Source: SG8-41 sp035620515 (lineage in GTDB: Bacteria > Pseudomonadota > Gammaproteobacteria > Burkholderiales > SG8-41). Taken from it: a stretch of 6,759 bases of DNA. The notes beneath the pieces were generated by a model, which worked only from the letters and a program-made list of their open reading frames with translations, was not told the origin of the DNA and did no database searches. Below, one piece after another: positions 1-6,102 of this stretch (the stretch's first letter is position 1; each line of letters starts with the position of its first letter). The DNA lies in the NCBI GenBank assembly GCA_035620515.1, contig DASPGR010000231.1, forward strand, positions 1 through 6,759, in the 5' to 3' direction. The position numbers and the translations under genes are program-made.

Positions 1-276
1 CGCGACGCGCACCGCCGCGTCACAGGCAAGGATGCCGCGGTCGCTATTCGGCGCCCCGGCGCCGACTCGACGCATCTCAATCGGTATGATGTGCCATGTG
101 TCTGCTACGGACCCGGAGGGCCCAGCCACCCCGACGCGAAGGGACTCATGCATGCCGTGGGTGAGCACGTGCCGGTCGCAAACCTGCTGACGGCAGCGCA
201 GGTGTACCTCGATGCGGCGCTCACGCTTTGCAGCGAGGCGGCTGCGCCCGCCCAGCGCGCCGGCACGAAACCGTGA
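1..276 (+). CDS. M20-family metallopeptidase (ArgE/DapE-like), C-terminal end only
   Basis: The reading frame is open from the first base and stops at TGA 274-276, so about 91 C-terminal residues are visible and the catalytic N-terminal part lies outside the window. The visible piece resembles the end of acetylornithine deacetylase / succinyl-diaminopimelate desuccinylase-type amidohydrolases: GADSTHLNRY (residues 20-29), then CYGPGG, then HPDAKGLMHAVGEHV. In this family the histidine in the last segment (H51 of the fragment) aligns with the C-terminal metal-ligand histidine, and the following E55/V57 pattern is typical. Such enzymes are usually cytoplasmic and hydrolyse N-acyl amino acids or related amides; the exact substrate cannot be told. 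The stop overlaps the next gene's GTG by four bases (GTGA), so it is probably translationally coupled to the ABC importer. An internal GTG at 91 could be taken as a start, but the homology continues upstream of it. Family call is fairly sure, function within the family is not. Confidence 0.8.
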   Translation, partial: RDAHRRVTGKDAAVAIRRPGADSTHLNRYDVPCVCYGPGGPSHPDAKGLMHAVGEHVPVANLLTAAQVYLDAALTLCSEAAAPAQRAGTKP

Positions 277-1115
277 GCGGGCAGGCAAGATTGGTCGCTC
301 GACTCGTAGAGGACAGTCCGGCCCAATCGGCGCGCGCGGAGAGCGCGCCAGCGATCCTCTGCCGCGGCGTGGAGAAGATCTACGAAACGATAGAAGGTGA
401 GCGCATACACGCTCTTCACGATATAAATGTCGCCGTTCGGGAGGGCGAATTCGTGTCGGTGGTCGGGCCAAGCGGCTGCGGCAAGAGCACCTTGTTGCGC
501 CTCGTTGCCGGGACGTTGGCCGCTACGGGAGGAGCGATTTCGCTGCGGGGCGTGCCTGTAGCGGGTCCGCGGCGCGATATCGGAATCGTGTTCCAGACCG
601 CGACCCTCCTGCCCTGGCGCAACGTGCTCCAGAACACCATGCTTCCCATTGAAGTACAGGGGCTCGACCGGAAGGTATACGGGGAGCGCGCGCGCGGATT
701 GATCCAGATGGTGGGTCTGAGCGGCTTCGAGCGCAAGTATCCGTTCGAGCTCTCGGGCGGGATGCAGCAGCGCGTCTCGATCACCCGCGCGCTGGTGCAC
801 GATCCCGCGGTGCTGCTGATGGACGAGCCCTTCGGAGCGCTCGACGCGCTCACGCGCGAGCAGATGAATCTCGAGCTTCAGCGCATCTGGGCAACGGCGC
901 GCAAGACCGTCTTGCTGATTACCCACAGCATCAGCGAAGCGGTGTTTCTCTCGGATCGGGTGCTCGTCATGTCGCCGCGCCCCGGGCGCATGATCGCCGA
1001 GTTCCGCATCGGCTTCGAGCGTCCGCGCGCCCTTGATATCATGGGATCGGCGGCGTTCGGCCGCCTCGTCACCGACATTCGACGTCACCTCACCGCCACG
1101 GGTGCGCTCGAGTGA
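273..1115 (+). CDS. ABC transporter ATP-binding protein, nitrate/sulfonate/taurine type (SsuB/TauB-like)
   Basis: ATPase subunit of an importer; it hydrolyses ATP on the cytoplasmic face to drive the permease encoded two genes downstream. From the GTG at 273 it has 280 residues, a little longer than the usual ~250-265 because of a ~25-residue N-terminal tail. All nucleotide-binding motifs are intact: Walker A GPSGCGKST (65-73), Q-loop Q108 in VFQTATLLPW, signature LSGGMQQR (160-167), Walker B VLLMDE (180-185), D-loop GALD (188-191) and switch histidine H218 in LLITHS. The Q-loop continuation LLPW and the ending RPGRMIAEF (236-244) are typical of the NitT/TauT branch. I chose GTG 273 because it gives a GTGA overlap with the upstream stop; a TTG at 228 would extend it 15 residues into the peptidase gene without support. 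No clear Shine-Dalgarno precedes it, consistent with coupling. The transported solute is not readable from the ATPase. Confidence 0.95.
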   Translation: MSGQARLVARLVEDSPAQSARAESAPAILCRGVEKIYETIEGERIHALHDINVAVREGEFVSVVGPSGCGKSTLLRLVAGTLAATGGAISLRGVPVAGPRRDIGIVFQTATLLPWRNVLQNTMLPIEVQGLDRKVYGERARGLIQMVGLSGFERKYPFELSGGMQQRVSITRALVHDPAVLLMDEPFGALDALTREQMNLELQRIWATARKTVLLITHSISEAVFLSDRVLVMSPRPGRMIAEFRIGFERPRALDIMGSAAFGRLVTDIRRHLTATGALE

Positions 1116-1164
1116 CGCCGCGCTGCCGGTCCTCGGATGCACGGAAACCTTGGAGTCGAAACCG

Positions 1165-1172
1165 AAAGGAGG
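1165..1172 (+). promoter_or_regulatory. Strong ribosome binding site of the substrate-binding protein
   Basis: AAAGGAGG, eight bases before ATG 1181. It decides the start: the frame is also open from a GTG at 1112 (overlapping the ATPase stop), but only ATG 1181 has this Shine-Dalgarno and begins directly with a signal peptide. A strong independent site here fits the need for excess binding protein relative to the ATPase and permease. The 65-base gap 1116-1180 shows no convincing promoter. Confidence 0.85.
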
Positions 1173-1180
1173 CTCGAATC

Positions 1181-2254
1181 ATGAAAAAGCTGGCCTTGAA
1201 TGGAGTCGTGGGGCTGTTTCTTGCCGTCGTTGCAACCGCGTCGTTCGCCCAGGCCCTGCAGAAAGTCGTGCTCCTGCACTCACAACCGCGCATCACCGCG
1301 GCGTTCGCCTACTCGAGCTCGCTCCCGGCCTATCTGGGCTACTTCAAGGAAGAGGGCCTCGAGGTGGACGTCAACTCGACGCCGGGTGCGGCGGCAGCGA
1401 TGCAGCTGGTGGTCGGCGGCCGCGCCGATGCGGCCATCGGCAACCCGTCGGGCGCGATGCTCGCGATCCAGAAGGGTGCCGACGTTCGTTTCTACTATAC
1501 GTCGATCCGCGGCGACATCTTCGGGGTCGGGTTGCCGGCCGACAGCGGCTTGAAAACGCTCGCGGATCTCAAAGGCAAGACTATCGGTGTGTCCAGCTTC
1601 GCGAGCGGCGGCACCAACTACGTGAAAGGTCTGCTGAAGACGATCGGGCTCGAAGCAGCGCGGGATTACAGTCTAGTTGAGGTCGGTGTGGGAGCGCGCG
1701 CGGCGGGTGCTTACAAGGCGAAACAGATACAGGCATTCTCGCTGTGGGACGAGGCGTACGTCTCGCTGTCGCAGGGCGGCATCAAGATCGACAACGTCAT
1801 CAAGGATCCCAGAGCCAGGTATTTCGCGGTGGGCTCGATCGTGGTGAAGCGCTCCGACCTCGCCGAACGGCGCCGGCTGCTGGTGGGACTTGCCCGCGGC
1901 ATCGCAAAGGCCCAGTTGTTCCAGGAAACGAACCCGGAAGCAACAATCCGCATACACTGGAAGGTCTACCCTCAAACTGCGCGCGATGGCGGCAGCGACG
2001 AAGCGATCCAGAAGGAGGTCAAGGTTCTCGCGGTGCGTAGGCAGTTGATGTCACGAACCGCGTGGGACACCACCAAGTTCGGCGACCAGCCGAAGGAGGT
2101 CATCCAGAAATTCCAGGACTACCTGATCGCGACCGGCGTCCTGTCCGAGTCCAGAGATGTCGAGACCTACTACTCGAACGATCTTATCGACGAGATCAAT
2201 CGCTTTGACCGCGCGGCCGTGGTCAAACAGGCGACGGAATTCAGGTTGCCATGA
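1181..2254 (+). CDS. ABC transporter periplasmic substrate-binding protein, NMT1/SsuA-like
   Basis: Solute receptor of the importer, 357 residues. Residues 1-23 form a Sec signal peptide: MKK, hydrophobic core LNGVVGLFLAVVATA, and a likely cleavage after SFA (A23|Q24), giving a periplasmic protein. The mature part has the type-2 periplasmic fold hallmarks of the NitT/TauT family: LPAYLGYFKEEGLEVDV (48-64), a small-residue ligand loop TPGAAAAMQLVVGGRADAAIGNPSGAM (67-93), and TLADLKGKTIGVSSFASGG (126-144), where family members bind the acidic or polar group of the ligand. SLWDEAYVSL (187-196) matches the second-lobe segment that closes the cleft. It has no lipobox cysteine, so it should be soluble. 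The stop overlaps the permease ATG (ATGA). The ligand is unknown; homologues in this broad group are often annotated only as nitrate/sulfonate/taurine or thiamine-precursor binding, and that label should not be over-read here. Confidence 0.92.
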   Translation: MKKLALNGVVGLFLAVVATASFAQALQKVVLLHSQPRITAAFAYSSSLPAYLGYFKEEGLEVDVNSTPGAAAAMQLVVGGRADAAIGNPSGAMLAIQKGADVRFYYTSIRGDIFGVGLPADSGLKTLADLKGKTIGVSSFASGGTNYVKGLLKTIGLEAARDYSLVEVGVGARAAGAYKAKQIQAFSLWDEAYVSLSQGGIKIDNVIKDPRARYFAVGSIVVKRSDLAERRRLLVGLARGIAKAQLFQETNPEATIRIHWKVYPQTARDGGSDEAIQKEVKVLAVRRQLMSRTAWDTTKFGDQPKEVIQKFQDYLIATGVLSESRDVETYYSNDLIDEINRFDRAAVVKQATEFRLP

Positions 2255-3123
2255 CCGAGCATCCGCTGCGCGAAGTCTGTCGCCCCGTGTCCGCCGCCGA
2301 CGGGCGACGCCTGGTCGGCGGCGCGAGGCGGACGGGGGGGCGAGCACTGGCGCGCCGCCTGCGGGCGGAGTGGATATGCGTGCCAGTTACGCTGGTACTC
2401 ATCTTCGGCGGGTGGGAGTGGTACGTCACGGCTCGCGACGTGAGCCCGTTGATCCTTCCGCCCCCATCGAAGATCGCCGCAGCGCTCTACAGCGGGATCC
2501 AGAGCGGAGTGCTCGTCGATGCGTTCCTTTTCACCCTCAAGGAGATCATTTTCGGCTACCTCCTGTCGGTGATCGCCGCCCTTGTTCTGGGAACTCTCAT
2601 CAGCCAGTTCCGCCTGATCGAGGCGACGATCTACCCTTACGTCGTATCGCTGCAGACGCTGCCCAAGATCGCCATTGCACCCCTTATCCTGGTGTGGGTC
2701 GGTCTGGGCATCGAGAGCAAGATCATAATTGCCGCGCTCGTGTCGTTCTTCCCGATGCTGATCAACACCATCGTCGGGCTGAAATCGGCGTCGGCCGACA
2801 AGCTGGAGCTCATGCACGCGCTGACCGCCTCGCGCGCCAAGACGTTTTTCCTGGTCAAGGTCCCCGAAGCGCTTCCCTACATCTTTGCCGGCCTGCAGAT
2901 CGGGATCGTCCTTGCGGTCCTGGGGGCAATCGTGGGTGAATTCGTGGGTTCCAAGGGCGGGCTGGGCTATCTCATCATCCAGATGAACTTCAATCTCGAC
3001 GTGGCGGGCATGTTCGCCGTTCTCGTCATCCTCGGCATCATGGGCGTGCTGCTCAATTTCCTGATCAGCGCGCTGCGCCGTCGCGTGATCTTCTGGCAGC
3101 GCACCGACGTGCAGGGCATCTGA
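2251..3123 (+). CDS. ABC transporter permease, nitrate/sulfonate/taurine type (SsuC/TauC-like, BPD_transp_1)
   Basis: Inner-membrane channel subunit, 290 residues. After an Arg-rich N-terminus (about 1-40) there are six likely membrane segments near 42-57, 95-118, 126-150, 156-176, 212-232 and 253-273, with a positively charged C-terminus (ALRRRVIFWQR). Family landmarks are LILPPPSKI (67-75), the segment SLQTLPKIAIAPLILVWVGLG (133-153), and the cytoplasmic EAA-type coupling loop LELMHALTASRAKTFFLVKVPEALPY (185-210), which docks on the ATPase; the glycine usual in the EAA loop is replaced here (TASRAKTF). GSKGGLGYLI (233-242) is also characteristic. Only one permease gene is present, so it presumably works as a homodimer. 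The ATGA overlap with the binding-protein stop supports the start, although the first 40 residues look poorly constrained and a later start cannot be excluded. Confidence 0.93.
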   Translation: MTEHPLREVCRPVSAADGRRLVGGARRTGGRALARRLRAEWICVPVTLVLIFGGWEWYVTARDVSPLILPPPSKIAAALYSGIQSGVLVDAFLFTLKEIIFGYLLSVIAALVLGTLISQFRLIEATIYPYVVSLQTLPKIAIAPLILVWVGLGIESKIIIAALVSFFPMLINTIVGLKSASADKLELMHALTASRAKTFFLVKVPEALPYIFAGLQIGIVLAVLGAIVGEFVGSKGGLGYLIIQMNFNLDVAGMFAVLVILGIMGVLLNFLISALRRRVIFWQRTDVQGI

Positions 3124-3143
3124 GCGGCCAGCGGGGAAGCATC

Positions 3144-3533
3144 GTGGAAAAACGAATCTTTCCTGGAACCTGGCAGCAGCAGCGGGCGTTTTCGCCCGCG
3201 GTCGCAACACGGGGCGGGCGCATCATCTGGCTTGCGGGGCACGGAGGCCTGCACGGCGCCGACGGGAACCTCGAGGGCAACTTCGACGGCCAGTCGCGCC
3301 AGGCCTTCAGGAATCTCGCGGCCACGCTGGCGCAGGCAGGCGGGACACTCTCCGACATCGTCACGATGACGGTCTTCATCACCGATGCGCGCCACGGTGA
3401 CCGGTTCGTCGAAATTCGCAAGGAGTTCTATCCCGATGCGAGCTATCCGGCGAGCGCGTTGATTACCGTCGCCGGCCTCGCGCGCCCGGCCATGATGGTG
3501 GAGATCCAGTGCGTCGCCGTCGTTCCCGACTGA
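3144..3533 (+). CDS. RidA/YjgF/YER057c-family protein
   Basis: 129-residue protein of the Rid superfamily, the usual length for these trimeric cytosolic enzymes. Recognisable pieces are RIIWLAGHGGLHGADGNLEG (26-45), QSRQAFRNLAATLAQAGGTLSDIVTMTVFITD (50-81), YPASALITVAGLARP (101-115) and VEIQCVAVV (119-127). Classical RidA deaminates reactive 2-aminoacrylate and other enamines/imines using an arginine (E. coli Arg105, in VARLP). Aligned by eye, that position is Gly111 here (VAGLA), with a one-residue length difference and an arginine three residues on (R114), so canonical deaminase activity is doubtful and it belongs more likely to a non-archetypal Rid subfamily. The GTG start at 3144 lies 20 bases after the permease stop, behind a weak GGGGAAG ribosome site. 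Position as last gene of the importer operon suggests a role in catabolism of the imported compound, which is inference. Confidence 0.88.
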   Translation: MEKRIFPGTWQQQRAFSPAVATRGGRIIWLAGHGGLHGADGNLEGNFDGQSRQAFRNLAATLAQAGGTLSDIVTMTVFITDARHGDRFVEIRKEFYPDASYPASALITVAGLARPAMMVEIQCVAVVPD

Positions 3534-3554
3534 CCGCCGTGGCAGGCGCGGTCA
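3531..3554. terminator. Dyad between convergent genes, possible bidirectional terminator
   Basis: TGACCGC at 3531-3537 and GCGGTCA at 3548-3554 form a perfect 7-bp inverted repeat with a 10-base loop. It begins on the RidA stop codon and fills most of the 25-base gap before the convergent stop at 3559-3561. No T-tract follows on either strand, so a classical intrinsic terminator is not shown; it may instead act with Rho or as a 3'-end stabiliser. Confidence 0.4.
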
Positions 3555-3558
3555 CGGT

Positions 3559-3867
3559 TCACATTCCAAGCATCCGCCCGATCTCGGCGATGTAGCGGCT
3601 CGCGCGCAGGCCTTCGGCGAGCGCCGAATCGACGACGTTCTCGAAGTTCTCGCGGATGGCGTGCAATCCGTCCCGCACCCAGTGGTGCCTCCGCACGGGG
3701 GAGTTGAGCACGTTCTTGAGCGTCTCGACCTCGTCGCGCAGCACCTGCACGTCGCGCGCGCCGCCTTGCACTTTCTTGAGATCGCGCTCGAGCGCCTCGA
3801 CCAGCAGCTCAACTTCCTTGAGATCGATCTCGGGCGGGTTCTCCGCCTTGCGTTCCTCGCTCGGCAT
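3559..3867 (-). CDS. Small hypothetical protein with predicted coiled coil
   Basis: 102 residues from ATG 3867; I do not recognise a family. The start is chosen because a GAGGAG ribosome site sits about six bases upstream on the minus strand; the frame continues further 5' but without such a site. Residues 1-13 are polar and proline-containing, 14-55 are strongly charged with heptad-like spacing of hydrophobics (IDLKEVELLVEALERDLKKV, then VQVLRDEVETLKNVLN), suggesting a coiled coil. The second half (57-102) has PVRRHHWVRDGLHAIRENF and ends in short amphipathic helices RYIAEIGRMLGM. No signal peptide, membrane segment or metal motif is visible, so it is probably cytosolic. Its first 59 bases overlap the 3' end of the MFS gene in another frame, so the two are probably co-transcribed and translation-coupled. 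Conservation of the codon pattern and a real ribosome site argue it is genuine. Confidence 0.65.
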   Translation of the reverse strand: MPSEERKAENPPEIDLKEVELLVEALERDLKKVQGGARDVQVLRDEVETLKNVLNSPVRRHHWVRDGLHAIRENFENVVDSALAEGLRASRYIAEIGRMLGM

Positions 3868-5095
3868 CGGATTCTCCTCGGTATCGAGTGGAGTATTCTG
3901 CCACCAGAAGCCGCCGCGCCGGTATCGCGCCCAGAATCGAGACGAGACCCAGGCTCGCAAATGCGAGGCCCCAGGCCATCACCTCACCGCGCCCGCCCGC
4001 CAGATCGAGGACCAGGCCGAATACCGTGGGCGAGATAAACCCGGTACTGAAACCTACCATGGAGTAGAGGGTGAGCGTCGCGCCGCGATGCGCCGGATCG
4101 GCCGCGCTCACCACGCCGGCGGTCATCGTGCCAGCGTCGATGCCGACGAAGTACATGTGGATGGCAGCAAATGCCAGAAGCCCGATCCAGGGCGAGGCGG
4201 CGAGGAACCCGATCACGCAGCTCGCAGCCGCGGACAGCACGGGGCCGAAAGTCAGCACGCGTGCGCGCCCGTATCGCATCGCGAGCTCGTTGCCGCTGAC
4301 GCTGGCCAGCGGACCGAGCAGAAAGATGAGCGCGGTCACCAGCGCGACGGAAACGGGGACGTTCTCGATGCCGCCGCGGGCTCCCGCGGCAAACGTCAGG
4401 AACGCAACGAGCCACGAGCGCGTGCCATGCAGCTCCCATGAGTGGGCGGCGGTCGTGAAGAGGTACGGGCGCACGTGCCGGTTGCGCAGTACGGGCCGGA
4501 AGTCGAGCAGCGCCGGACGCGCGGCCGCTCGCGGGACGCCGGCCTCAAGCGCGAGCATGATGATCGCGGCGGCGAGGAGCGGCCCCGCGCTTGCGGCAAC
4601 GAAGGCCATCCTCCAGCCGAAGGCGTCGGCCATTGCGCCGGAGAGAACAAGCGAAACGCTCACGCCGATCCCGAAGTTGGCGCCGTAGATGGCGGCGCCG
4701 CGGCTCTGCGACGGGCCTTCCAGCCGGTCGGTCAGGGCCTTCATGCCCGGGATGTACGTCCCGGCGAGCCCCACGCCGATCAGCGCCTGGCACAGGAACG
4801 CCGTCCAGAATCCGCTTGCCAGCAACGCGAATCCGAGCGCGCCGGCTGCCGCAGCGATCGCCGCAATAAGGTACACCCGGCGCGGATCGATCCGGTCGGT
4901 GAGCGGCCCGAGAAAAGGCACGCCCGCCATGTAGCCGCCGAGCACGGTGCCGCTCACGAGCCCCGCCTGGGAATTGTTGAGGCCGAACTCGGGCGCGAGC
5001 ACCGGAAGCAGCGTAACGAAGGCGGAAAACCCCGTCATGCTCAACACCTCGGCGAAGCAGATGGTGGCGATGAGACGAGCAGCAGGTGTCTTCAC
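3809..5095 (-). CDS. MFS transporter (CynX/NimT or nitrate-porter-like)
   Basis: 428-residue major facilitator permease in the inner membrane, with about 12 hydrophobic segments starting at residue 8 (LIATICFAEVLSMTGFSAFVTLLPVLAPEFGL region). MFS motif A is visible in loop 2-3 as GPLTDRIDPRRVY (63-75). LCQALIGVGLAGTYIPGMKAL (101-121) is the usual helix-4 segment with the family's conserved TYIPG-like turn. HSWELHGTRSWLVAFL (218-233) at the start of the second half is typical of cyanate/nitrate-type or organic-anion MFS proteins. Substrate is unknown; an organic acid or small anion would fit the neighbours. The start is a GTG at 5095 behind a weak GAGAAG site. The last ~36 residues after IPARRLLVAE are a hydrophilic tail rich in Arg, Gly and Glu that overlaps the next gene and does not look like transporter, so the functional protein may effectively end near residue 400. 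Confidence 0.9.
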   Translation of the reverse strand: MKTPAARLIATICFAEVLSMTGFSAFVTLLPVLAPEFGLNNSQAGLVSGTVLGGYMAGVPFLGPLTDRIDPRRVYLIAAIAAAAGALGFALLASGFWTAFLCQALIGVGLAGTYIPGMKALTDRLEGPSQSRGAAIYGANFGIGVSVSLVLSGAMADAFGWRMAFVAASAGPLLAAAIIMLALEAGVPRAAARPALLDFRPVLRNRHVRPYLFTTAAHSWELHGTRSWLVAFLTFAAGARGGIENVPVSVALVTALIFLLGPLASVSGNELAMRYGRARVLTFGPVLSAAASCVIGFLAASPWIGLLAFAAIHMYFVGIDAGTMTAGVVSAADPAHRGATLTLYSMVGFSTGFISPTVFGLVLDLAGGRGEVMAWGLAFASLGLVSILGAIPARRLLVAEYSTRYRGESDAERGTQGGEPARDRSQGS

Positions 5096-5149
5096 GTGAA
5101 GCTTCTCGCGCCGGCGGCAGCCGGCCTGTTATTCTTCGAGGCAAGCCTC
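5090..5149. promoter_or_regulatory. Divergent control region with three short dyads
   Basis: The 83 bases 5096-5178 separate the divergent MFS and aldolase genes. Three inverted repeats lie close together: CTTCACGTGAAG (5090-5101, a perfect 12-base palindrome covering the MFS GTG start), GCCGGC-GGCA-GCCGGC (5110-5125, a 6-bp stem with a 4-base loop just 5' of the MFS ribosome site), and GAGGC-AA-GCCTC (5138-5149). They could be operators or, for the middle one, an mRNA hairpin in the MFS leader. I find no convincing sigma70 promoter on either strand; TTATTC (5129) with CATATC (5152) at 17-base spacing is a weak guess for the aldolase. Seen directly: the dyads. Inferred: regulatory role. Confidence 0.35.
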
Positions 5150-5164
5150 AGCATATCGCAACTG

Positions 5165-5171
5165 AAAGGAG
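5165..5171 (+). promoter_or_regulatory. Ribosome binding site of the aldolase
   Basis: AAAGGAG, seven bases before ATG 5179. It settles the start: the frame is open from 5086, but the extra 31 codons run through the divergent promoter region and lack a ribosome site, while aldolase homology begins just after 5179. Confidence 0.85.
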
Positions 5172-5178
5172 ACAAGCC

Positions 5179-6045
5179 ATGGCAGAGCTACTGCGCCTGA
5201 ACGGCGCGATCCGCGCACTCGAGCAGGGCAAGCCCGCGATCACGACCTTTGCGCCGCCCGAGATCGGGATGGCGCAGGCGATCAATGCGGCGCCCTACGA
5301 CGCCGTGGTGTTCGAGATGGAGCACAACCCGTTCGACGTTCAGCTGCTGCGCAACTGCATGCAGTACATGCTGGACCGCAAGCAGATCCTGAAAGCGGGG
5401 AGCATCGCGCCGGCTGTCACGCCGATGGTCCGGATCCCCGTCAACGGCGGCGAGATGAACCAGTTCATCGCGAAGCAGGTGCTCGACATCGGCGTCTACG
5501 GCATCGTCTGGCCGCACGTCAGCACGGTCGAGGAGGCGCGCAACGCCGTGGTCGCCTGCCGCTACGCGCGGCCGCGGTCCGCTCCCTACTATGAGCCGCC
5601 GGGCCAGCGCGGCGACGCGCCCAAGAACGCCGCGCCGTACTGGGGTCTCACCCAGCAGGAGTACTACACGCGCGCCGACGTCTGGCCCCTCAACCCGAAG
5701 GGCGAGATCCTCGTCGGAATCCAGTGCGAGGAAGTGCGCGGGATCAAGAACCTTCCGCGGATCCTCAAGGAAGTTCCCGGCATCGGATACGTGCTGATCG
5801 GGGAAGGCGATCTCTCGCAGGACCTCGGGTTCCCCCGGCAGTACGATCATCCGACGGTTGCCTCAGCGATCGATGAAATCCTGGCGATCTGCAAGGAGCA
5901 CAACGTTGTATGCGGCCATCCACACGCGGACGTGAAGAACATCGAGTCGCTCATTGGCAAGGGCTACCGCTGGCTGATGACGTCGCCCACCTACTCCTTT
6001 GCGGGGCTCGAAAAGGGGCTCAAGGCCGCCGGCCGCACGACTTAA
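5179..6045 (+). CDS. HpcH/HpaI aldolase/citrate lyase family protein
   Basis: 288 residues, a cytosolic TIM-barrel class II (metal-dependent) aldolase of the 2,4-dihydroxyhept-2-ene-1,7-dioate aldolase group, which cleaves 2-keto-4-hydroxy acids to pyruvate or a related 2-oxoacid and an aldehyde. Landmarks aligned by eye to E. coli HpaI: FEMEHNPFD (45-53) with the catalytic histidine H49; TPMVRIP (81-87) with the pyruvate-binding arginine R85; GVYGIVWPHVSTVEEA (105-120), the conserved barrel strand before the active-site loop; metal ligand E184 in IQCEEV; and metal ligand D211 in LIGEGDLSQDLG. All expected catalytic residues are present. The stretch 131-172 (YYEPPGQRGDAPKN, then YWGLTQQEYYTRADVWPL) is longer than in HpaI and richer in aromatics, which marks a distinct subgroup and probably a different aldehyde pocket. 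It stands alone behind a strong ribosome site; its TAA overlaps the -35 of the next unit. The substrate is not known. Confidence 0.93.
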   Translation: MAELLRLNGAIRALEQGKPAITTFAPPEIGMAQAINAAPYDAVVFEMEHNPFDVQLLRNCMQYMLDRKQILKAGSIAPAVTPMVRIPVNGGEMNQFIAKQVLDIGVYGIVWPHVSTVEEARNAVVACRYARPRSAPYYEPPGQRGDAPKNAAPYWGLTQQEYYTRADVWPLNPKGEILVGIQCEEVRGIKNLPRILKEVPGIGYVLIGEGDLSQDLGFPRQYDHPTVASAIDEILAICKEHNVVCGHPHADVKNIESLIGKGYRWLMTSPTYSFAGLEKGLKAAGRTT

Positions 6046-6069
6046 CAAACGCGTGTCTTCTGGTAGACT
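6042..6069 (+). promoter_or_regulatory. Sigma70-like promoter with extended -10
   Basis: TTAACA (6042-6047, five of six matches to TTGACA) is followed after 16 bases by TAGACT (6064-6069, four of six matches to TATAAT), preceded by TGG at 6061-6063, which gives an extended -10 (TGn). It is the best promoter match I found in the window. The -35 overlaps the aldolase TAA stop. Transcription would begin near 6076 and leave a leader of about 27 bases before the GTG at 6103. It points to the downstream small unit being transcribed on its own, though read-through from the aldolase gene is also possible. Confidence 0.55.
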
Positions 6070-6087
6070 ACGCGCTGGTCAATTTCG

Positions 6088-6101
6088 AAAGGAGGTGATC
6101 C
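6088..6101 (+). promoter_or_regulatory. Perfect extended Shine-Dalgarno (full 16S 3'-end complement)
   Basis: AAAGGAGGTGATCC is complementary over all 14 bases to the well-known 3' end of bacterial 16S rRNA (GGATCACCTCCTTT). Ordinary ribosome sites in this window match five to eight bases. The core GGAGG ends eight bases before GTG 6103, a normal distance. The extra complementarity could give very high or, by over-binding, stalled initiation, or allow a ribosome-trapping role. Confidence 0.75.
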
Positions 6102-6102
6102 C

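Noticed and set aside
105..1142. 345-codon minus-strand open frame opposite the ATPase
   Set aside because: It mirrors the ATPase gene, which has every ABC motif; the translated product is Arg/His-rich with no family signs, as expected of an antisense shadow in GC-rich DNA.
1112..1180. Upstream GTG start for the substrate-binding protein
   Set aside because: It would put 23 charged residues before a perfect signal peptide and ignore the AAAGGAGG site eight bases before ATG 1181.
2170..3210. 346-codon minus-strand open frame opposite the permease
   Set aside because: The permease on the plus strand has clear membrane segments and the coupling loop; the antisense product is highly charged and His/Asp/Gln rich without recognisable domains.
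4442..5200. 252-codon plus-strand open frame opposite the MFS gene
   Set aside because: Antisense to convincing MFS helices; the product is a charged low-complexity sequence, and the real plus-strand gene starts at 5179 in another frame.
5188..5850. 220-codon minus-strand open frame inside the aldolase
   Set aside because: Antisense shadow; the aldolase has all catalytic residues, while the antisense protein is Arg/Asp/Val repeats with no family resemblance.
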